A stretch of 64,000 bases of DNA, taken from positions 1 to 64,000 of the IMG/VR virus record IMGVR_UViG_3300042894_008159. One strand, 5' to 3'. How positions within the stretch are numbered: the first letter of the stretch is position 1; every line of letters begins with the position of its first letter. The notes beneath the pieces were generated by a model, which saw only the letters and a program-made list of their open reading frames with translations, did no database searches and was not told where the DNA came from. This document shows positions 36,635-44,776 of this stretch, piece by piece. The position numbers and the translations under genes are program-made. This stretch comes from a virus.

Positions 36635-37819
36635 CTTTTCGTCATAAATCCAAAATTCGAATAAAAATCCAAGATTGATACAGGCTTTTTTCTTTCTGAT
36701 GTTTATAGTATATCCAGCATCGTACGTATAATCAGATTTCACTTCAATTATTTTATTTTCAGATTTCAAATAAATATCGGGGTAGTATTTTCTCTTTTTT
36801 TGTTCAGAATCCAAGTACCAAATTTTTCCAGTATATTTTTCAATTTCTTTGTTGTTGACGATAATATCTTCCTCTAAATAATCTGAGCTAATCAATTCAT
36901 TCAAGGCAAAACATTCATATCCTTGAATTTTCTCGATTCTACCAAAAGGAAATACAAATAATTTTTTCTTGTAAGATGTATCCAGAGATTTTTCAAAAGA
37001 AGGTGTGTAGTGCATCACCTGCTCAACCCCATATTTTTCCATCATAGTCTCTTTGAATTTAATTTTAAATTCATCACTTTGAACATACCAATCAACACCA
37101 TGTTTTTTACGGTTAGTTTCTTTCGATTTTTCTTTTATCTCGTTTGAACACATACTCGAATTCCCCCCATATTTTTGTTTGTTTGTGTCTTTCGATTTTT
37201 GTTTAATTTCCGGATTATCCAAGGCATTCTCATATCCATACTTTTCCAAATTTGTTTTTCTTTTTTTGTCTTGTGTTTCTTTCAAACTTGTTGGATGCCT
37301 CCCATATTTTTTTTGAAAAGTTTTTTTAGTTTTCGATTTGAATTCTTCCGTAGAAGTGAAAAATTCAGTTCCATATTTTTTTCTGTTGCTTTCTTTCAAT
37401 TTATCCATCGCTCCAGGTACTAACATAGGATTGCTAGTCCCATATTTTTTTAACAAACTTTGTGAGGTCGAAATTTTGTTGTGTTTCTTTAAACAATTTT
37501 CTAACATACATGTTTTGTAGTAATTCACAGGGTTAGTTGGTTTTTCTCCATAACGATCTATAGAAAACTTCGGTATGTTAGCAAATTTTCTAGGGGATCC
37601 ACAATGAAAACAAGTTTCGATTTCATAGAAATCGAACCAAACGTGATAAAATCTCTGTTGGATAGAAATGGATTCCTTGTGATAATGTGAATCTAAAAAA
37701 CTAGTCAACGATTCCAAATCGGAGACATAAATGGGATTGGTCTTTATTAAAAAAAGATAAGAGCCAAAAGCTTGTCCAGGCTTGCCCCTCCAAGATTCGA
37801 TTTTTTGAAGAATTTCCAT
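36614..37819 (-). CDS. Putative free-standing homing endonuclease with KYG repeats
   Basis: 401 aa. A cysteine cluster C-x2-C at 70-73 and C-x4-C at 104-109 suggests a zinc-binding module. Seven spaced repeats at about 120-295 each carry a K-(K/E/Q)-(Y/H)-G core (LKKYGTSNPM, RKKYGTEFFT, QKKYGRHPTS, LEKYGYENAL, KQKYGGNSSM, RKKHGVDWYV, MEKYGVEQVM), a DNA-binding repeat type found in phage homing endonucleases. The C-terminus has a PD-(D/E)xK-like site: P347-D348 and E359-V-K361. It is Lys-rich and breaks the structural gene order between the neck-like gene and gp25. It has its own AT motif at 37847. Family call by motif; target site unknown. Confidence 0.75.
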   Translation of the reverse strand: MEILQKIESWRGKPGQAFGSYLFLIKTNPIYVSDLESLTSFLDSHYHKESISIQQRFYHVWFDFYEIETCFHCGSPRKFANIPKFSIDRYGEKPTNPVNYYKTCMLENCLKKHNKISTSQSLLKKYGTSNPMLVPGAMDKLKESNRKKYGTEFFTSTEEFKSKTKKTFQKKYGRHPTSLKETQDKKRKTNLEKYGYENALDNPEIKQKSKDTNKQKYGGNSSMCSNEIKEKSKETNRKKHGVDWYVQSDEFKIKFKETMMEKYGVEQVMHYTPSFEKSLDTSYKKKLFVFPFGRIEKIQGYECFALNELISSDYLEEDIIVNNKEIEKYTGKIWYLDSEQKKRKYYPDIYLKSENKIIEVKSDYTYDAGYTINIRKKKACINLGFLFEFWIYDEKGNKKIK

Positions 37820-37846
37820 ACAAAAAAATTGATAAAATATTTGACA

Positions 37847-37855
37847 TATATATCA
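37847..37855 (-). promoter_or_regulatory. TGATATATA motif upstream of endonuclease
   Basis: Minus strand TTGATATATATGTCAAA, 27 nt between motif and ATG 37819. The core is symmetric (TTGAcATATATATCAA on the plus strand), so orientation is set only by the gene it precedes. Confidence 0.45.
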
Positions 37856-37871
37856 ATTTGGTGTATATTTT

Positions 37872-38657
37872 TCAATTCCACTGGAGAAAATAAGATGGGG
37901 TGTTCTCGCCATTTATCATGTTCATTACCTCTTGTAACTCTGCAGAAGCCTCTTGACTTAAAGTTGAGGTGTTAACTCTAACTCCTCCTGGAAGGTTGTA
38001 ATCGAAAGCGCTAAGAACCTTAACCAAAGATTGTTTAGCCTTGGCAAAACAATATCTGATGAATAATTCGTCGTTATACAATTCATAATCTTCAATTGCT
38101 ACAAAACAACTTACAACAACAGATTGGGTCAGATTGTAACCGCTAGCATTACTTTGAGGGGAAGATGACCTAATGGGGGGAGTTGGGTCCCTACCCAAAA
38201 TTGTAAGCTTCTTTGTGTTTTTGTTCCAGCTAAAGGCATAAGTAGGCAAAAGATAGGCCTTGGCCAAATCAAAATAAGAATACATAACGGTTCTGTACAC
38301 AAGGTTATCTCCAGTAAAAGGAGACAATAGAAGTTCAGATCCAATCAATTTTGAATCTCCAAAGTCCTTATCAGGGTTGCCAGAAATCCCGTTTCCGTTG
38401 GTTTCCCTGACATCGAAGACTGTCACAATTTTATCTGGGAGTTGAACTTGTCGGGTGTTTCTAAACTGTGGGGTTTGGAAAAAAGCTCCACCTAAAACAA
38501 AATATCTTTTTTCCACAGCGTACTGGTAGTTGTCGTACATCCATGCCTTCGCCCTTGTGATAATCCTAATGATTTCCTGGTCGTTCAAATTGTAAGGCAA
38601 AGCACAACTGGCAGATAAATCATCTTTTATTTCCTGAATCAATTCTTCTAGTGTCAT
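37872..38657 (-). CDS. Neck/tail-connector-like structural protein
   Basis: 261 aa, start MTLEELIQEIKDDLSASCAL. The C-terminal pattern ELFIRYCFAKAKQSLVKVLS, then PGGVRVNTSTLSQEASAELQ, resembles phage neck/completion proteins, in which a helix with repeated small residues precedes a GG loop and a helical 'L-x-x-E-A-x-x-E' end. The N-terminal part is helical with aromatic residues (ITRAKAWMYDNYQYAVEKRY). It begins one base after the stop of the amidoligase-like gene. Specific T4 counterpart (gp13/gp14 type) unproven. Confidence 0.65.
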   Translation of the reverse strand: MTLEELIQEIKDDLSASCALPYNLNDQEIIRIITRAKAWMYDNYQYAVEKRYFVLGGAFFQTPQFRNTRQVQLPDKIVTVFDVRETNGNGISGNPDKDFGDSKLIGSELLLSPFTGDNLVYRTVMYSYFDLAKAYLLPTYAFSWNKNTKKLTILGRDPTPPIRSSSPQSNASGYNLTQSVVVSCFVAIEDYELYNDELFIRYCFAKAKQSLVKVLSAFDYNLPGGVRVNTSTLSQEASAELQEVMNMINGENTPSYFLQWN

Positions 38658-38658
38658 G

Positions 38659-40050
38659 TTAGTAATTGATATTTTTAAATTTGATCTTGGCGATTGGGTC
38701 GTTCAAATTTTTCAACCTTGAATCTGAAATAAAACGTGTGGTACGGATTTCGTTGAAATCTTTGACCTTCTCGGTTTGTTCGGAAATAAGTGAGTTCCTT
38801 CCTAAATCCGCCTTTCTCAATACTCCACCTTTGACTTCACAATCTACCATCTGCTGTGGACAATCGATGTAACAGTTCTCAAGCAAATTTCCATAGTCTG
38901 CTATGGAATTTTGAAATTTGCTGTCGTAGAGCTTGTTGCCAAAAACTAGTTTACAGTCATAAATCTCAGAATTTTTTACCTGTGTTCCATATAAATTACA
39001 GTTCTCTAATTTTCCGTTTTTAACTATGCTGTCAAAAATGTCAACATCCCTTAAAATCAATCCATTTTTGCTTTTGGCATCTTTGATTTGGAATCTACCA
39101 ATGGAAGTATCATAATTGAAAAAACAAGCCTGTATACCACCTTCAACAATTAGATCAAATATTTTTTCCCTAATGTGTGACCAATAAGTTTTAATATTTT
39201 CTTCGTAACCTTTCAAATCAACCAACACGTGAAAATCTGGATAGTTCATGAAGAATGAATCAGGATTTGAAAAACTTCTCACGACCTTCGTGTGCTGTCT
39301 CATCATCTCCTGTAATTTTTGGACGTCCTCTTTTCCGTAGACCTTTTTGCCAGATAGGATATCATGTAACAACAAAGTAACATAATCCGTAACTTCTAAA
39401 ATAGGATTAATTTTCTTTTGGTAGTCCTTTCCTCCAAGATAGCGTATCTCAACATATCCATCTTGTAATTTGGTAAAATTTGCTCCATAATATTTCTCTC
39501 CAGGCAACTTAAACAACTTTGGATCGATCGTGGTGATGTTTTCTAAAATTGAAAATTTGTTGACTGGTACGATCTTCTTTAGAGATTTGGCATACACATT
39601 ATTGGTTCGGTTTCCAAATGACGAATAAACTATACCTTCATCAATTCCTAAAATAAATTTCATACGATCCAAACGTTCCATTTTTTCTAATTTTCTGTCG
39701 TGAGGATCGAAAGAAATAGAAAATTGAAAAGCACACCGATCCGTGGTCCAACCATTGGCTTCAATCCATTTTAAAACTTTGATTAAAACCGGAATGGCTT
39801 CTCCATATGACATGGGTCCAGTGATTAGCTCGTTCATTTTGCTTCCTCCGGAATAGTCTGGTTCTAGCTTGAAACTATCGGCGCTGACTGGAATTTTAGA
39901 ATGATATTTGTCGGACAAAATAACCTTTTTTCCAAGCAGCTTAGAAAGAGATTCGACAATTCGGCCTCTCACCATCTCGGAAAAGAATTCAAATTCGAAT
40001 CCTAGAACGGATGATGAAAGGGCCTGATATTTGTCGAAGTGTGAATTCAT
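38659..40050 (-). CDS. Amidoligase-like enzyme fused to beta-helix-like C-terminus
   Basis: 463 aa. The N-terminal domain has the layout of the glutamine-synthetase-like 'putative amidoligase' family: GFEFEF at 17-22 (paired metal-binding acids), DYSGGSKMNELITGP at 65-79 (the acidic 'G-x-E-(L/I)-(V/I)-T/S-P' element), CAFQFSISFD where the family has its His-rich strand, and YVEIRYLGG further on (the 'E-x-R' element). These enzymes form amide or peptide bonds using ATP. Residues about 330-425 are pentapeptide-like repeats (VDIFDSIVKNGKLENCNLYG) suggesting a right-handed beta-helix. The ATG overlaps the S1 gene's TAA (TAATG). Substrate unknown; a protein or cell-wall target is possible. Some catalytic positions differ from the family, so activity is not assured. 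Confidence 0.7.
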   Translation of the reverse strand: MNSHFDKYQALSSSVLGFEFEFFSEMVRGRIVESLSKLLGKKVILSDKYHSKIPVSADSFKLEPDYSGGSKMNELITGPMSYGEAIPVLIKVLKWIEANGWTTDRCAFQFSISFDPHDRKLEKMERLDRMKFILGIDEGIVYSSFGNRTNNVYAKSLKKIVPVNKFSILENITTIDPKLFKLPGEKYYGANFTKLQDGYVEIRYLGGKDYQKKINPILEVTDYVTLLLHDILSGKKVYGKEDVQKLQEMMRQHTKVVRSFSNPDSFFMNYPDFHVLVDLKGYEENIKTYWSHIREKIFDLIVEGGIQACFFNYDTSIGRFQIKDAKSKNGLILRDVDIFDSIVKNGKLENCNLYGTQVKNSEIYDCKLVFGNKLYDSKFQNSIADYGNLLENCYIDCPQQMVDCEVKGGVLRKADLGRNSLISEQTEKVKDFNEIRTTRFISDSRLKNLNDPIAKIKFKNINY

Positions 40051-41213
40051 TAGACCTGACTAGCGTATATTTTTCCGGCCAATGGATCTACCTGATAGAC
40101 CTGAACCCGAATGGTATCTCCTGCCTGGAGATTTTTGGAATTCTTGCCCAGTTTTTCCTGTGGAACAAGAGCAAGCTGGCCAGAGTCTCCAATTTCAATT
40201 AAGGCACCATTTTTTCTTTTGTGTTTAACGATGGCATCCATGGGTTCTGAGGTGCCGTCTTCTACATTTTTCTTCAATTCGTACATCCATTTATTTTTCT
40301 CTAGAGGTTCCCCGAAGGTCAAAGTCAGACGGTTGTCGTCCTTAATTTCTTTAATGTAAAATTCGATCTCATCGCCTGGATTGAAACCTTCGATGACCTG
40401 ATTTTCAAATTCTGTTTTATGAATCAATCCAGTGAAAATCTCTTCCCATTCAACAAATACACCAAAGGCGGAAGTTCCGGTGACGTGACCCTTGTATTTT
40501 TTGGTCATATCCAATTCTTGGATCTTGTGATCCATGATTTTGTGTAAATACTTCTTGTAAGAAACAACAAAGATGTCTTTAGCAGCAACATAACCATCGA
40601 TCATAACATAAAATCTCTTGCCAATGTAGGAGTCGAAATCTGTGATCTTGTTGGCTGCTGCCAGAGATCCAGGAAGAAAACACTCAACTCCATTGACATC
40701 TACCAGATAACCCCCTTTGTTGATGGATTTTACCCTTGCCTCATATGCTAAGGTTTGCTTTTTGATTTGGTCGAAAAATTCTGCCTTTAAATTTTGAATG
40801 TAACAATCTACGACAGAACCATAATAGGTGCCGGCGATTTGACGAACGGCTGCTTGAATTTCCGAGCCCACTTCAAAGTTGATGGCATCCATCAGGCCCA
40901 ATCTGGCAGCATCTTTGGACTCTTTTTTAAGGTCGATATAGATGGTTTGCCCAGACTCTGTTTGTGCTAAGGCGTGGGTGGAATCAGAAGCCGAAATAAC
41001 ACACGAATATGAACCCCCAGCGGACAAATCCTTTGAAGTTCTAAACCCGCTCATGCTGCCGGTCATCAGATTGTACAATTCCAAAGCATAACTTTCATGA
41101 CAGTAAACTTTGGTCTTCTCGGCGGTTTTAAATTTTGGATTTACCGTGAAGTTGTTGGGAATGTCCCAGTTGAAACTAGAAGTTTCTACTAAAATTTTTT
41201 TGGATGATTTCAT
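40050..41213 (-). CDS. S1-domain RNA-binding protein (ribosomal protein S1-like)
   Basis: 387 aa from ATG 41213. A longer start at 41258 would translate the AGATATATA motif, and the ATG is preceded by an A-tract. At least three OB/S1 domains are readable: about 154-222 (YEARVKSINKGGYLVDVNGV), about 238-302 (KGHVTGTSAFGVFVEWEEIF), about 322-387 (DAIVKHKRKNGALIEIGDSG); a degenerate one may lie at 60-100. Such proteins bind single-stranded RNA; in host S1 they recruit mRNA leaders to the 30S subunit. Genes in this window lack Shine-Dalgarno but have A/U-rich leaders, so a role in phage mRNA translation or protection is attractive but inferred. It heads an operon with the amidoligase-like and neck-like genes. 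Confidence 0.82.
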   Translation of the reverse strand: MKSSKKILVETSSFNWDIPNNFTVNPKFKTAEKTKVYCHESYALELYNLMTGSMSGFRTSKDLSAGGSYSCVISASDSTHALAQTESGQTIYIDLKKESKDAARLGLMDAINFEVGSEIQAAVRQIAGTYYGSVVDCYIQNLKAEFFDQIKKQTLAYEARVKSINKGGYLVDVNGVECFLPGSLAAANKITDFDSYIGKRFYVMIDGYVAAKDIFVVSYKKYLHKIMDHKIQELDMTKKYKGHVTGTSAFGVFVEWEEIFTGLIHKTEFENQVIEGFNPGDEIEFYIKEIKDDNRLTLTFGEPLEKNKWMYELKKNVEDGTSEPMDAIVKHKRKNGALIEIGDSGQLALVPQEKLGKNSKNLQAGDTIRVQVYQVDPLAGKIYASQV

Positions 41214-41237
41214 TTTTTTTGGTTTAAAAAGACCATC

Positions 41238-41246
41238 TATATATCT
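41238..41246 (-). promoter_or_regulatory. AGATATATA motif upstream of S1-like gene
   Basis: Minus strand AAAGATATATAGATGG, 24 nt between motif and ATG 41213. Its position inside the longer reading frame supports the downstream start. Confidence 0.55.
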
Positions 41247-41279
41247 TTTTAAAACCAAGATTCAAACTTCGATTGTATG

Positions 41280-44105
41280 CTAGTCTCTCAAAGCAGGAAG
41301 CAAAATATCTTTAGCAAATCTGAAATTAAAATTAACATAGTATCTCACTTGACTAGCTTTAAATCTAAATTCCGTGGTTTCAATTTCTGGATCGTATTTT
41401 GTAAAAAAAGAATAATCCAAAAAGGATTGGTACAGTGGTCCATTGTTAATTATCTTGAATTCGCTTTCGCCGTTCTCCGTTAAAGCCCAAACTGTAATAG
41501 GAATAGATTTGTTTACCAATTCATTTTGACTTTCATTTCTGATATCATTTGCAATAGAAGTAAGAGGATTTAGACTAGCTAAGAAATCTATGATAGTATT
41601 TGAGTTTTCTTGACTACTACTTGTAGCCCTAAAGGAAAGCTCATATGCAACTCTAGACAAAACTTTCAGATTTTCTCCTATTTGGTTCAGTGTTAAAGAA
41701 TCCCATCTGAAATTAGATTGAAATTCGACAGGAAGATTTGATCTGTAAACACGAGTTGATTTTCCCTCTGCTTGCCTTGCTTTTTGTAAATCCAAAAACA
41801 CTTCTTGAATTCCCCCTTCCGTGTTGGGTGTTTTTTCAGACCCTCCTGGACTTCCTGGATTAATTTCTTTTAATTGAATTTCCCGAAAGAATTCTTCTGA
41901 GGCTTCTCTTCCTTCCCCGGATTTATACTCACCAAAATTTCTTCTATCTGGGTCTAATTCAATGTCCAAAGAAGAAATAAAACCTTGAAGAAAATCCGAA
42001 GAACCCTCTTGTGTCAGAGAAGATGGGGTTTGTTGAGTATTTCTATTTCCAGAAAATATACATTTAAAACATAAAGGAATAAGAGAAGGTATTTCGGAGG
42101 CAAGAGCCACTGTAATAGAAAAAATTCCCTTTATGCTTTCCCAGGCGGCTATGGCCTTCATTGGCAAGTAACGCTCTAAAATAAACAAAAAAGTTTTATT
42201 TGGATTGTTTACACTGATTGATGCTTTAAATTGATCCGAAACAATACCGTTGAAGGCGGATTGGAGCTGTTGATTTTCTTGGGTGGCATAAACTTCGGTT
42301 ACATTCACCGGTTGTACTAAATATTCAAAATAAGTTTGGTTGTTATTTTCAATTAGATTTTTTCCTGAAACCCTAAAATTTTGAAATTGGCCATTAGAGC
42401 TAAGATAAAAGGTGTCACCAATCCCTAGGGAAGTCAAATAGGCAAGACCGTTTTCGACAGTGTCAGTAATTGTGCTAAATCTCATCGATGTATTTTGACT
42501 TAAGATTGGTGATTGCAAACTTACTTCTCCTAGATCTGGAATGGGATTCTGTGTCAAATTATAACTTAATTGAACAATTGGATTTTCTCCTGGTGGGATT
42601 TTTAATTTGGCTGATTCTTGAACGAAAAAATTAGAATCTGGATTGTAATTTGCCAACTTGTTTTTAAATCTTCCACAAATCAAATCAGAAAACAAAGGTT
42701 TTAAACCTCTTCCTCTATCAACAGGATCTTGAACTAGCTCATTCCACTGAATCAAAGGAGCTAAAGGAGGTTCTAAATATACCCTCAGGAATTTCAAAAA
42801 AGCATCTGAAATAATGTCACATAAAAATCTCAAAGGATTAGAAATAATTAGAAAAATAATTCTGATTAAAGAAATTGGGTTACTTATTTGAGAAAGTATT
42901 GTTTTAAATACAGAAACAACGACCTCTATTGGTAGCAACAGTAACTTCAGATAATTCAAAATCATTCGAATCATAAACAAAGGATTATCCGTTCCGATTT
43001 GGATTAAACGAGCCAGGTTTATCATTTCTAACTTGGAGTCCTCTTGTGAACTTCTAAATCTGGGATCCTTTTGTATTTCTTCCCAATCGATAACTGGGAA
43101 AATTCCATCGATCATATCACTAAGAACTTTTGAGAAATCCAAATTGGTTTCCGCCTCTAATTTCTTAACAAATTTGTAAGTTGGATTCGTTTCGCTCAAT
43201 CTATCGAAATTTCCCAATTCTAAGGATATAGGTAAACTAATACCAAATGCCGTAAGAGGAATTATTAATTTTCCCTGTTCATTCAGGAATTGTCTTAATG
43301 AAATTTTTCTAGAAATTCTGAGAGAAACGGAGGAGAATCCAGGAACGAAAACTTTTTCTTGTTGTGATACGAAAGAAGGAGAAGAAGTTGCCTGAAGCTG
43401 AAAAAATAATTGGATGAAATTAGTTTGTATTTCAATTTCTGAAACTTGATATGTATTGGTAAAGTTTTCAAAATCAAGTGAAAAATAATCACCAGGTTTT
43501 AGAAATAACAAAGGAGAATCCCTTTCGCCAGATTCACTCGTGAAATTAACTTTCATTTGTTGAAGATTATCTGGTGATCTATCAGGAGAGGTGATCAATC
43601 CTGGGGGTGGATCCAAAATAGAATCAAATTCTATTTTGTAGTTTAACAATGTATTAACAGATTGAACATCGTTACCTACTGTGTTTATGTCACTTATTAG
43701 ATTCTGTATATCTCCACTAGAAGTTCTAATTCCAAAAAGCAAGGCAACTGGAAACGGAAAATCTTGTGCTAAAGGAATATTTACCGCTTGGTTTAAAAGT
43801 GTTTGTATTGGATTTCGTAACAATTCTGCAACTTCTTCAGTCCTTTCCCTGATGAATTTTAAAACTCTCAATTTAGTGAAAGCTTCTGTTAAAATTTGTT
43901 TCCCTTTTATAATTGGAAGAAAATTCACCAAAATAGATTTTTCAAAAATTTTGATTTGTAACTTAACCAATAAGCCAAGGCCAGGTAATGCCGGGTTGGG
44001 AATTTTAAATTTACTTTCACCTAAAATTTCGTCAGATGTTTTATTAACATTATTTACGAAATTATCAATCTGATCATCAGTTAAACACTTAGGAATTATT
44101 GACAT
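41280..44105 (-). CDS. Large hub-region structural protein (941 aa), unrecognised
   Basis: Start MSIIPKCLTDDQIDNFVNNV. The N-terminal 160 residues are helical (LPIIKGKQILTEAFTKLRVL; ERTEEVAELLRNPIQTLLNQ). Hydrophobic amphipathic helices recur at about 380-470 (MIRMILNYLKLLLLPIEVVV; ISLIRIIFLIISNPLRFLCD) and about 645-680, which could be membrane-active or buried. Beta segments lie between. The gene sits immediately after the gp5-like spike gene (gap of 2 nt). No lysozyme or other catalytic motif was recognised. Candidates: tape-measure-like, tail-tip or penetration protein; all inference. Confidence 0.7.
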   Translation of the reverse strand: MSIIPKCLTDDQIDNFVNNVNKTSDEILGESKFKIPNPALPGLGLLVKLQIKIFEKSILVNFLPIIKGKQILTEAFTKLRVLKFIRERTEEVAELLRNPIQTLLNQAVNIPLAQDFPFPVALLFGIRTSSGDIQNLISDINTVGNDVQSVNTLLNYKIEFDSILDPPPGLITSPDRSPDNLQQMKVNFTSESGERDSPLLFLKPGDYFSLDFENFTNTYQVSEIEIQTNFIQLFFQLQATSSPSFVSQQEKVFVPGFSSVSLRISRKISLRQFLNEQGKLIIPLTAFGISLPISLELGNFDRLSETNPTYKFVKKLEAETNLDFSKVLSDMIDGIFPVIDWEEIQKDPRFRSSQEDSKLEMINLARLIQIGTDNPLFMIRMILNYLKLLLLPIEVVVSVFKTILSQISNPISLIRIIFLIISNPLRFLCDIISDAFLKFLRVYLEPPLAPLIQWNELVQDPVDRGRGLKPLFSDLICGRFKNKLANYNPDSNFFVQESAKLKIPPGENPIVQLSYNLTQNPIPDLGEVSLQSPILSQNTSMRFSTITDTVENGLAYLTSLGIGDTFYLSSNGQFQNFRVSGKNLIENNNQTYFEYLVQPVNVTEVYATQENQQLQSAFNGIVSDQFKASISVNNPNKTFLFILERYLPMKAIAAWESIKGIFSITVALASEIPSLIPLCFKCIFSGNRNTQQTPSSLTQEGSSDFLQGFISSLDIELDPDRRNFGEYKSGEGREASEEFFREIQLKEINPGSPGGSEKTPNTEGGIQEVFLDLQKARQAEGKSTRVYRSNLPVEFQSNFRWDSLTLNQIGENLKVLSRVAYELSFRATSSSQENSNTIIDFLASLNPLTSIANDIRNESQNELVNKSIPITVWALTENGESEFKIINNGPLYQSFLDYSFFTKYDPEIETTEFRFKASQVRYYVNFNFRFAKDILLPALRD

Positions 44106-44107
44106 GC

Positions 44108-44776
44108 TTATCTAGTTTTACTCACAGTAGACAAATGATTGGGAGTAGATGGAACGACAGGAGGTGAAGTGGGTGCACCCAAATTACCAACATGAGTATG
44201 GGAATTAAAATAGGTTTGGAAAGTGTTTCCTTTAATGACTGCCTCAATAGCAGCTTCTCCCAACTCGATGTTATTAGAGTTAATGATTACTTTGTTATTT
44301 TCCATCCGGATTTGATCCTGGCCCATCTCAATAATAACTCTGAGCTGACCTCCGTCTTGTGTATCAAACTGGATCTTTGCATCTCCTAAAGAGAATACAG
44401 CTCCTTTCTTTTTCGTGTAAAATAAAGTCAACGGTCCAGGTTCAGCTTCTGTGTCATACACGATAACCTGTGCTCCCTCGTAGGAATCGGCTATCTCTGC
44501 CAACATGTCTTGGGCATAGTCCTTCTCACCATAATAGTTCATTTTATAGTAATTCTGTCCATCAAACTGAACCACAACTATGGCACCCAACTTAGGGATG
44601 GAGATTGTTCCAGATCCGCCCTTTCCGAAAGAAAGTCCACTTATTTGACTAGCCCATGGAATATCTTCGTGGTCTAGTCCATCAAAAAGTCCAAAAACTC
44701 TAATCCGTGCTCGACCGGATTTTCTGGGATCGTTAATGTCTACGACCTGCCCTAAATAAAATCGAGGATTTGCCAT
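44108..44776 (-). CDS. 5: gp5-like baseplate spike (OB fold plus needle), no lysozyme domain
   Basis: 222 aa. The N-terminal OB-fold (about 1-90: FYLGQVVDINDPRKSGRARI, RVFGLFDGLDHEDIPWASQI, VVVQFDGQNYY) is that of gp5/VgrG-type spikes. A beta-helical stretch follows (FSLGDAKIQFDTQDGG; IRMENNKVIINSNNIELGEA), then HTH at 193-195 within SHTHVGNLGAPTSPP, which matches the HxH metal site at the apex of P2 gpV/phi92-type spikes. T4 gp5 (575 aa) has a lysozyme between OB and needle; this one does not. It overlaps the start of the upstream gene by one base. Confidence 0.82.
   Translation of the reverse strand: MANPRFYLGQVVDINDPRKSGRARIRVFGLFDGLDHEDIPWASQISGLSFGKGGSGTISIPKLGAIVVVQFDGQNYYKMNYYGEKDYAQDMLAEIADSYEGAQVIVYDTEAEPGPLTLFYTKKKGAVFSLGDAKIQFDTQDGGQLRVIIEMGQDQIRMENNKVIINSNNIELGEAAIEAVIKGNTFQTYFNSHTHVGNLGAPTSPPVVPSTPNHLSTVSKTR

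Noticed and set aside
41214-41258. Fifteen-residue N-terminal extension of the S1-like protein
   Set aside because: It would translate the promoter-like motif as KRYID; an A-tract-preceded ATG at 41213 is the better start. The same argument removes the extension at 63877-63921.
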